From: Primulina eburnea
Taxonomy: Eukaryota; Streptophyta; Magnoliopsida; Lamiales; Gesneriaceae
Direction: 5' to 3'
Length of the DNA: 64,000 nt
NCBI RefSeq assembly: GCF_022965805.1
Contig: NW_027331283.1
Span: forward strand, 36,001 to 100,000
Shown here: piece by piece, positions 12,401 to 19,845 of the stretch
How the letters are laid out: the number at the start of each line of letters is the position of its first letter
Numbering within the stretch: position 1 is the stretch's first letter
Notes under the pieces: model-generated
What the model saw: only the letters and a program-made list of their open reading frames with translations
The model's database searches: none
Told to the model about the DNA's origin: nothing
Position numbers and translations under genes: made by a program

Positions 12401-13880
12401 TTGCTCAATATTGTTGTAAGTTACTACTTGTCATCCTCAAACGGATGGACAAACCGAAGTTGTAAATAGAACTTTGGGAACAATTTTGCGTGCTATTCTT
12501 AAAAAGAACTTGGATTGACATTTCTATGCACTTTATTTTGGGGTTGCCTAGGACTAAGAAGGGGAGGGATTCTATTTTTGGATTACTTTATGGGCTAAAC
12601 TTTACTCAATATTGTTGTAATCTACTACTTGTCATCCTCAAACAGATGGACAAACGTAAGTTGTCAGTAGAACTTTGGGAACACTTTTGCGTGCTATTCT
12701 TAAAAAGAACTTGGATTGACATTACTATGCACTTTATTTTGGGGTTGCCTAGGACTAAGAAGGGGATGGATTCTATTTTTGGATTACTTTATGGGCTAAA
12801 CTTTGCTCAATAATGTTGTAATCTACTACTTGTCATCCTCAAACAGATGGACAAACTGAAGTTGTCAATAGAACTTTGGGAACACTTTTCCGTGCTATTC
12901 TTAAAAAAACTTGGATTGACATTTCTATGGACTTTATTTTGGGGTTGCCTAGGACTAAGAAGGTAAGGGATTCTATTTTTGGATTACTTTATGGGCTAAA
13001 CTTTGCTCAATATTGTTGTAATCTACTACTTGTCATCCTCAAACAGATGGACAAACTGAAGTTGTCAATAGAACTTTGGGAACACTTTTGCGTGCTATTC
13101 TTAAAAGAACTTGGATTGACATTTCTATACACTTTATTTTGGGGTTGCCTAGGACTAAGAAGGGGAGGGATTCTATTTTTGGATTACTTTATGGGCTAAA
13201 CTTTGCTCAATATTGTTGTAATCTACTACTTGTCATCCTCAAACGGATGTACAAACCGAAGTTGTAAATAGAACTTTGGGAACACTTTTGCGTGCTATTC
13301 TTAAAAAGAACTTGGATTGACATTTCTATGCACTTTATTTTGGGGTTGCCTAGGACTAAGAAGGGGAGGGATTCTATTTTTGGATTACTTTATGGGCTAA
13401 ACTTTGCTCAATATTGTTGTAATCTACTACTTGTCATCCTCAAACGGATGGACAAACCGAAGTTGTAAATAGAACTTTGGGAAAACTTTTGCGTGCTATT
13501 CTTAAAAAGAACTTGGATTGACATTTCTATGCACTTTATTTTGGGGTTGCCTAGGACTAAGAAGGGGAGGGATTCTATTTTTGGATTACTTTATGGGCTA
13601 AACTTTGCTCAATATTGTTGTAATCTACTACTTGTCATCCTCAAACAGATTGACAAACTGAAGTTGTCAATAGAACTTTGGGAACACTTTTGCGTGCTAT
13701 TCTTAAAAGAACTTGGATTGTGTAAGGCCCAAGAATTACAGAATCGATAATCAAGATTATTAATCGTTATTTATGTGAGACACGGAAGATATGAGAATGC
13801 ATGTCATGCAATGAGGGAAAGAAAGTCTTGAGAAACCAGGTGTGGCATGATCAGAAAACTAGAATTTAGGAATTTGCATG

Positions 13881-14034
13881 ACCGCACCCGCGGTGCTAGC
13901 AGGAGCGCACCCGCGGTGCTACACCGCACCCGCGGTATTGGAAGGAGCGCACCCGCGGTCAAGCTTCGGGAAATCTGGATAGAATCGACGAGACGGGACC
14001 GCACCCGCGGTGCATGTATGACCGCACCCGCGGT
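13881..14034 (+). repeat. LTR A cluster of six ACCGCACCCGCGGT-type interrupted palindromes
   Basis: Six copies of a GC-rich motif lie at 13881, 13905, 13923, 13947, 13998 and 14021. The full form has ACCGC and GCGGT arms around a 4-nt ACCC loop; the second and fourth copies have a weaker left arm. The surrounding LTR is AT-rich. The cluster ends about 50 bp before the TATA-like box. The downstream LTR copy (26041-26172) has five copies. Confidence 0.92.
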
Positions 14035-14082
14035 GCGACGTGCAGAACCAAAAATGATGCCACGTTTTGGTTTGCATGCAAG

Positions 14083-14091
14083 ATATATATA
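14083..14091 (+). promoter_or_regulatory. TATA-like box of LTR A
   Basis: ATATATATA lies 50 bp downstream of the palindrome cluster and is followed by ACACGTGGGG, which contains a CACGTG E/G-box. It is the best core-promoter candidate in the LTR. The transcription start would be expected about 30 bp further on. The assignment rests on motif and position only. Confidence 0.6.
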
Positions 14092-14975
14092 CACGTGGGG
14101 AGCTCGGTTTTCTTCAGATTTTGGAGAGAAATTCGAGAGCTTGGAGAGAACTACACTTTTTAAGTTAGAATTAAATTTACGAAGAATCCGTGTATCAGAA
14201 TTCGAATCCGAACGCAGTATCGTGTTCCTCTCGACTCGAGCTACACAAGGACGTAAGTTTTATTACGTTTTGAGATGTTTTGGAAATATGATGTTGTTAG
14301 AACTGTATATGTTTCAGATATGGTGTTTTTGCTACCGTAGGTATTGTATAATCGAAGGCAGATTTACGAATAGACTGTTTATACAATTGTTATGATTTTC
14401 TGAAGATATTGATTTAGAGTGAACACCCGATTGGTATTGTTCTTGATTCAAGAATGGCGAAATGATTATTCTCATATGTTTTGAATAGATTATTCGGTAT
14501 AGTTGTGGAATCAGACTGAGGAAATTATACCATATGTCTGTGTTATGGATTATATATGATATCAGTAATGTTGAGATTTACAGAGTTACAAGACTGTGTT
14601 AGTATGCCGTCGAAACATCAGTATTGATTTAGATTGATCAGATATTATATTGTTTGAGATTCATTGTTATATTGTTGACTTGAATCAGATTGTATACCGA
14701 GTTGAGTATTGATCAGAACAGATTCTGAACTGAGATATATACTGATATTGTATTTATGTGATTTGTCATTATCAGATTGATATGGACAGATTTGACTTCG
14801 AGACTTCATCTTCGTCAGACCAGGACAACAAAGGTATAATTCATGTGGTCTTGGGATTGCACAACTCGATTCAGATTTGATACGAGTTTCCCTAAATCAC
14901 ATACTAGATTGTTATTACATTGATTATGTAATGTCTTGTTTATTGATTTATATTCGAGTCCTGAGATAGGAGATA

Positions 14976-15146
14976 TTGGCAGATTGGCCAAAACTAGACG
15001 TTTCGGTGTATCGACGCATAGGAGCAGATTTGCTATATGTGTAGACCCTCGATACAGAGTTGACCGAAGTCTAGGAATAAGACGTACCGTTGCCCCGAGT
15101 GGTTGGGTAGGTGACAGACCGTCTTATTCACACCGGGATCCCTAGA
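14976..15146 (+). other. Candidate structured leader module of LTR A
   Basis: Complementary arms TCTAGG+AATAAGACG (15070-15084) and CGTCTTATT (15120-15128)+CCTAGA (15141-15146) can form a long closed stem. A small hairpin TTGGC-AGATTG-GCCAA lies upstream (14976-14991). The same arms occur at the same relative place in LTRs D (41868-41948) and E (40149-40229). The complementarity is read directly from sequence; a function in the transcript is inferred. Confidence 0.6.
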
Positions 15147-15302
15147 TTAGAAATGAATCGAGTCAAGAACTAAATGTGAATACAGATTTGTATTCCTTTG
15201 CATGTTTTAGATTTTAATTCATGTTATTCGATTTATGCTATGCTTTTGTACATGATTTCTGACATGGCATGCATACATGTTTTATACTGGGATATGTTCT
15301 CA

Positions 15303-15350
15303 CCGGAGTTATCCGGCTGTTGTCGTGTCTGTATGTGTGCATGGCAACAG
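15303..15350 (+). other. Abutting hairpins CCGGA/TCCGG and CTGTTGTCGTG/CATGGCAACAG in LTR A
   Basis: Hairpin 1 is CCGGA-GTTA-TCCGG (15303-15316). Hairpin 2 starts at the next base: arm 15317-15327 pairs with 15340-15350 over 11 positions, allowing two G-U pairs. Family D has the same arrangement with different but still complementary bases (42085-42130). Confidence 0.6.
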
Positions 15351-15667
15351 GTGGGGCAGGATCAGGGTCACGACGAGGAAGAGAGAGTTGATAACGTGGT
15401 GATGCCGGGTGTAGCAGCAGATTACTAGTAGTTTCTGTTTAGATTTGAACTACTTGTATGTGAGATTCAAACATTAGTTTGATGTTTGTACTAAACACAT
15501 TTGTATGTACATTATGTTGTTTATTTCATTTAAAGACATGTTATGCTTTAGCTATACATTTGAATTAATGGTAAAAGCAAATTAGCAAATTTTTGACCCA
15601 CATTTTCGAACAAAGATCCAATTAAATCCCAAAAGAATTGAGTTAGAGCCCGGGTCCCCACAACAGG

Positions 15668-15680
15668 TGGTATCAGAGCG
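15668..15680 (+). other. Primer binding site of element A
   Basis: TGGTATCAGAGCG follows the LTR end after ACAGG. It matches the 3' end complement of plant initiator tRNA-Met, the usual plant LTR-element primer. The untranslated leader from here to 16073 has no other recognisable feature. Confidence 0.85.
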
Positions 15681-16073
15681 ATAGATCCTTTAGATTGAGA
15701 TTGTCAGAACTGATAGATCTTTTAGACTAAGATAGTAGAGAATGAGCGGGGTAGATTGAATTTTCTTCCTTGCATGTGATTGCTAGCATGAAATTTATTA
15801 TAATGTTGAATTACATTATGGGTGCTAGCATGATTTACTGTTTTCCCTATTACATGTTGTTTGTATTGGAGTTGATTACAGCATGTAATTGTTAAGCCTG
15901 AATCAGAACTGAGTCTCGATCAGAGGTATATGATCAGAGGAGGGCTGAGACTGATTGTATAGATTGTGTACTAACCGGTTTGATATTCAGATATACCGCC
16001 TCGGAGAATTTCAGAAAAGGCCAGTACTTCGACTAAACAGATAGATATAACAGAGAATCAGATAGAAACACAG

Positions 16074-16907
16074 ATGAAGAGGTTTAAGTCATTTCAACCG
16101 CCGATTCTGAAGGGAACTGAGACACCAGCAGATTGTGAGAATTGGCTTGAGGAGACAGAAATGGTATTTGAATTTCTTGGTCTCACAGATGAGTGTAGAG
16201 TTAACCTGATTGAGAACCAATTGCAAGAGACTGCAAGAAGATGGTGGTTACTAACCAAAGGAGCTTTAGAACAGAGTTGTTCAGTAATATCGTGGAAGAT
16301 CTTTAAATTTGAATTTTATCAAGGATTCTTCCCTACATCATACAGACAGGACAGAAGTGCAGAGTTTACTAACTTGAGACAGAGTCAGATGAGTATTGAT
16401 GAGTATTTGGCACAGTTCTTTACCTTATTACGTTTTGCCCCCCTTGTGGCTAGGAATGATGATGCGATGTCTAGCCAGTTCCTTCAGGGATTGAATCCTG
16501 AGATACGTACATTGGTAAATGTGAAGCAATCGAGTAATTTTGCTGATACATTGAACAGAGCCAAAAGAGCAGAAACGGTTCTGATAGGACAACAGAGAGC
16601 ATCGTATGATCTTCCAGCATCGAATCCACAACAACTGTCTTCCATAGTTGAGATTGGCAGTAACAGTGGTAAAAAGAAAGAACCATTGAAGATCGAAAAG
16701 AAACAGTTTAAGAAGTTAGGAGGTGGACAGAGTAGTTCATCTAGCTCCAGTGTTTCCAGTCCGAGTTATACTGGGGTATACTGCAGAACTTGCGGAGGAA
16801 GACATTCCACGGAACACTGCCAAGGAGTACTTAGTAGATGTAATGTTTGTAAACAGTCGGGACACTTTGCGAGAGTTTGCCCTCAAAGAGATTCCCGAAG
16901 ATTTTAG
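16074..16907 (+). CDS. gag: Family A Gag protein (277 aa)
   Basis: The open frame encodes a Ty3/gypsy Gag that packages element RNA in cytoplasmic virus-like particles. The retrotransposon-gag fold is recognisable over roughly residues 15-165 (ENWLEETEMVFEFL, then the ARRWW motif). It is followed by a Ser-rich linker and a nucleocapsid end with CRTCGGRHSTEHC and the CCHC knuckle CNVCKQSGHFARVC. The start at 16074 is secondary. In element D the homologous start is 27 codons further upstream; here the equivalent codon at 15993-15995 is ATA, and the frame between is open. The partial second copy at 28129-28131 has the same ATA. The stop at 16905-16907 cuts the frame before protease, so this is Gag only. 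Confidence 0.85.
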   Translation: MKRFKSFQPPILKGTETPADCENWLEETEMVFEFLGLTDECRVNLIENQLQETARRWWLLTKGALEQSCSVISWKIFKFEFYQGFFPTSYRQDRSAEFTNLRQSQMSIDEYLAQFFTLLRFAPLVARNDDAMSSQFLQGLNPEIRTLVNVKQSSNFADTLNRAKRAETVLIGQQRASYDLPASNPQQLSSIVEIGSNSGKKKEPLKIEKKQFKKLGGGQSSSSSSSVSSPSYTGVYCRTCGGRHSTEHCQGVLSRCNVCKQSGHFARVCPQRDSRRF

Positions 16908-17201
16908 GGAAACAGAATCATCTGATGACGCTGATTGTGGAACAGACCCAGATATGGTGACAGGTACTATTCTTTATGATTCTATTGCATATGTATTGAT
17001 ATATACTAATGCATTTCATATGAGTATAGCTGATGGAGTAGCATGGAGATATGTTGTATCTGATTTGGGTCTAGTTGTACTATAGTGTTGATTTCCTAGC
17101 TTGTTGAGGAAATGTTGATATCAGAGATTTCTGTATATATGGTATACTACAGTAAGATGAGAATGAAATAGAGATAGAGATAGATTATGATGTACTTGTG
17201 T
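16908..17201 (+). pseudogene. Degenerate protease region of element A
   Basis: After the Gag stop, an overlapping frame still resembles the aspartic protease of these elements: VTGTILYD...AYVLIYTNAFH aligns with the IAGN...[11 protein letters not shown] block of element D. The catalytic DTG is YTN here, so it cannot be active. Homology is then interrupted by insertion of element B at 17202 and resumes at 23610. Confidence 0.7.
17197..17201. other. Target-site duplication of element B (left copy TGTGT)
   Basis: TGTGT immediately precedes the B 5' LTR (TGTAGTATCCC) and is repeated at 23610-23614 directly after the B 3' LTR (GGTCACTACA). A 5-bp duplication is what LTR-element integrases produce. 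Confidence 0.9.
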
Positions 17202-17249
17202 TGTAGTATCCCGATGCCTAATTTGAGTTAATTATTGGATTAATTATAT

Positions 17250-17517
17250 TTCGGTGGGATCGGAAGGACCGAACAGAGTTCGGATCGTCCGAAGCGGGTT
17301 CGGATCGTCCGAAGAGGGTTCGAATCGTCCGAAGACAGGTGGCTGGACACGTGGAAGACATGCAGAGTTCGGATCGTCCGATCAGGGTTCGGATCGTCCG
17401 AAGACAGGTGTCTGGACACGTGGAAGACATGCAGGGTTCGGATCGTCCGATAAGGGTTCGGAAGGTCCGAAGTGTACAGTGGATCGGATCGTCCGAAGTG
17501 GATCAGATCGTCCGATC
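17250..17517 (+). repeat. LTR B cluster of TTCGGATCGTCCGAA-type palindromes
   Basis: About nine copies of a motif with TCGGA and TCCGA arms around a TCG centre occur between 17250 and 17517, some with one arm altered. A longer unit with GAAGACAGGTG and GGACACGTGGAAGACATGCAG is itself duplicated (about 17331-17394 and 17400-17456). The cluster ends only 7 bp before the TATA box. The 3' LTR keeps only the last two copies. Confidence 0.9.
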
Positions 17518-17523
17518 GTTGTC

Positions 17524-17531
17524 TATAAATA
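17524..17531 (+). promoter_or_regulatory. TATA box of LTR B
   Basis: TATAAATA in the context GTCTATAAATAGAGGC is a near-consensus plant TATA box, directly downstream of the palindrome cluster. The same box is retained in the 3' LTR at 22697-22704. Confidence 0.8.
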
Positions 17532-17908
17532 GAGGCGCGAGGCTTCACTTTTTACTCGCCAATTCCGAGTGTTCCAGAGCGTTTTAGTCGTTTCTGATGG
17601 GTTTCTAGTCTTTTCCCGAGGTTTAGGCACTAGCGGGGAGCTACTGGTTTTGTAGCGGAGCTGTGCTCTAGTTGGGAGCTAGCGGCATCAGTGGGCTGAC
17701 TACGGACGCAGACTTGATTCTAGGACTGATTGCTAGGATCTACTGATTTGAGGTACGAAAGTACTATCCGAAATAGCAGGATTGAGTATGCTTTACTATG
17801 TGTTGCATGTTTATATGTTGCATTATTATCTGTCATATGATGCATGGTTTATTATGCGGCATTTGCATAATCATGTTGAGCCTGACTATTTTTGAGATAG
17901 CCTGTTGA

Positions 17909-18043
17909 GAGGGTGCTCAGCCCTCGTTTGTTGTGGATGGTTGGACCCCGTTGGCCGACGGTGGTCAGGTCACCGGTATATCCACAGGTTTATTTTGGTA
18001 TGGGAGCCACCTCCTGGTGCGACGGCGCAGAGTGCTACATACC
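17909..18043 (+). other. Candidate multibranched RNA structure in LTR B leader
   Basis: Several perfect arms fall within 135 nt. GAGGG/CCCTC lie at 17909-17913 and 17921-17925. TGTGGAT/ATCCACA (17932-17938 and 17980-17986) enclose CCGT/ACGG and GTG/CAC. GGTATG/CATACC (17997-18002 and 18038-18043) enclose CACC-TCCT-GGTG. The arrangement resembles a branched fold. It was read by eye, without energy calculation. Confidence 0.5.
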
Positions 18044-18449
18044 TTGACGTCATTTACCTGAGCAGTATTTCGATATACCCAGATCCTGATATCCAGTAAA
18101 TTTTGCATACATGCATGTCATAGTCTTGTATACTCATGCTTTCGGTGCTGAGCGTTTTATGCTCACGTCCTCGGTTTATCTCTGTTTTGGACACCCTATT
18201 CGATGGGGCAGGTCTCAGGTTGGACGGTCCAGGAGGGAGTGGACAGGGAGCTGGCAGAGGTTGATCTATAGTTGTTGGTATTTATTCTTGGATTTTAGTT
18301 CGATCTGGTTGTTTAAGTATTTTGTACTTACGGATTCGATTGGGTTGTATTACTGTTTTTCCGCTGTCTACCTGATTCAGTTTTAAATGTTAATTTTGCA
18401 TGCTTAAGTTCTGATTAGTAGGTGATTCTAGATCGGGTCACTACATTTA

Positions 18450-18462
18450 TGGTATCAGAGCA
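18450..18462 (+). other. Primer binding site of element B
   Basis: TGGTATCAGAGCA lies four bases after the 5' LTR end and is complementary to the 3' end of plant initiator tRNA-Met. Confidence 0.88.
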
Positions 18463-18531
18463 TGCATTAAGATTTTGGGATTTAGAACTGTTCTTTTGGG
18501 TTTAATCTCTGGTAACTTTTGTAGCTAAGAG

Positions 18532-19830
18532 ATGTCTGGTTTTGACGACGATGCTAGTAGTCATGGCAGCGTTGGACGCTGGGGAGACCGCGACGATCGG
18601 GAGCGTCGTCGAGAGCATCGAGAATGTCGTCAACACCGTCGTGATGAGCCTCGGAGTTTTAGTATGCATCGGTTCTTGCAGATGGGGCCGAAACCTCTTT
18701 CAGGCGGTGAGACCCCGGATGTTGCGGAGAACTGGCTTGAGAGGATGGAGAGCTGCTTCAAGACTTTTTAGTGCTCGGCGGAGCAGCAGATTGATACCCT
18801 TGATTTCTTGCTGGAGGGTGGTGCGCGCAAGTGGTGGAGGTCTACCTCTGCACCGATAGTTCAGCGACAGGGTCGAGTCCTTTGGGCCGATTTCCGAGCC
18901 GCTTTCATGCTGCTTTACTTTCCGCCAGCTCTTCTGCAGACCAAGGCGATTGAGTTGATCAATCTGAAGCAGGGAAGTTTGTCTGTTGATGAGTATCAGC
19001 AGAAGTTCTTTGAGTTGCTTCCGTATGTTCCGCATGTCAGTGACAATGCTATGGTCAAGTATAACCATTTTCTTCAGGGCCTCAATCAGGAGATTTATGA
19101 TCGGGTTGTTGTCTGCGATGATCCGACATCGTATGAGGGCCTTGTAAATCGTTGTCGCCAGGCTGAGGGCAGTTTGTTGAGAGGTCGAGCCATGCAGTCT
19201 GCTCGTCCTACTAGTTCTTTGGGTCCCCGCGCCCAAGCATTTAAGAAGGCTGGATCTACTTCTTCTTCCTCTGGATCTAGAGGAGTTCACCATTTTGGGA
19301 AGAAGAGGGGCCCGTGTCAGCACTGCGGGAAGGATCATCCGACGGATCGTTGTCGCAAGGTTGCGGGTGCTTGTTACAAGTGCGGTGAGATGGGCCACAT
19401 GAAGAGAGATTGTCCACAGACGGGCGGAGGATCAGGATCTGGTTCTCAGGCTTCAGTTCATCAGAGGCCACAGCAGGGACAGTCTACTCAGGGTTCTAAC
19501 CTCCGACCGCGTACTCAAGGGCAGGTCTTTGCTCTTAACCAGGATCAGGCTGCTGAGGAGAACGAGAGAGTTATCGCAGGTTTATTTTTATTATGTGGAT
19601 TACCTGCTTACGTTCTCATTGACACTGGTGCATCTCATTCATTCATATCTGCGAGATTTGCTAAGCGTCATGCATTACCTTTCACTTCTTTGGACGTTGT
19701 GGTATCTGTTTCCACACCGATGGGTCATTCGGTGCTAGCTAGACGTCTAGTTTTAGGTTGTCCTCTAGAATTTGAGGGTAATGTTTTAACTGCTAATTTG
19801 ATGATTCTTGCGATGGAGGATTTTGATTGA
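18532..19830 (+). pseudogene. gag: Family B gag-protease, broken by two nonsense codons
   Basis: One reading frame from 18532 runs through Gag and protease but is interrupted by TAG at 18769-18771 (codon 80) and TGA at 19828-19830 (codon 433). By comparison with related proteins these were probably Gln and Cys codons. An Arg-rich N-terminus precedes the gag fold (ENWLERMESCF). Past the first stop come GGARKWWRS, LRQ-type gag helices and the nucleocapsid knuckles CQHCGKDHPTDRC and CYKCGEMGHMKRDC. The protease motif [13 protein letters not shown] is intact near 19606-19644. The frame continues unchanged into pol, so the family encodes gag-pol as one polyprotein. Confidence 0.88.
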
Positions 19831-19845
19831 ATTCTGGGAATAGAT

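Larger units (their letters stand above)
533..13720. repeat. ~200/201-bp satellite array 1, derived from retrotransposon integrase
   Basis: About 66 head-to-tail monomers of 200 or 201 bp; the difference is usually AAAA versus AAAAA before GAACTTGG. Read on the plus strand, each monomer contains two pieces of a Ty3/gypsy integrase core. One frame gives [13 protein letters not shown] followed by [10 protein letters not shown]. Another frame gives FWITLWAKL, then [16 protein letters not shown] and [10 protein letters not shown]. The integrase stretch between the pieces, with the SDRD-type second catalytic Asp, is absent. The first catalytic Asp codon (GAC) is kept in some monomers and changed to CAC or TAC in others. 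Because 201 is three times 67, frames stay open across several 201-bp monomers; I do not regard those frames as genes. Irregular units occur at 7742-7826 (about 85 bp), 9712-9860 (local duplications) and 11380-11420 (a 27-29-bp duplication). The left edge abuts a copia LTR and the right edge abuts LTR A. Confidence 0.96.
13721..15662 (+). mobile_element. Family A gypsy element, 5' LTR (1,942 bp)
   Basis: The LTR starts TGTAAGGCCCAAG directly after the satellite and ends GGGTCCCCACA. A primer binding site follows five bases later. The same sequence recurs at 25881-27798 with about 17 substitutions and a few indels counted by eye, including loss of one ~25-bp palindrome unit. The insertion is within a satellite monomer (the left flank ends GGATTG). 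The matching right-hand target duplication cannot be found, because the second LTR is followed by another internal region instead of satellite. Confidence 0.95.
17202..18445 (+). mobile_element. Family B gypsy element, 5' LTR (1,244 bp)
   Basis: It begins TGTAGTATCCC and ends GGTCACTACA, a terminal TGTAGT/ACTACA inverted repeat. The element is inserted into the protease/pol region of element A. Its last ~975 bp recur as the truncated 3' LTR at 22644-23609 with about nine substitutions counted by eye and one ~10-bp deletion, so the insertion is fairly young. Confidence 0.93.

Noticed and set aside
576..13750. A large family of 60-190-residue proteins in tandem on the plus strand
   Set aside because: They are frames of a 200/201-bp satellite, open because 201 is divisible by 3. 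Starts and stops move with A-run length, and the integrase homology lies in two different frames.
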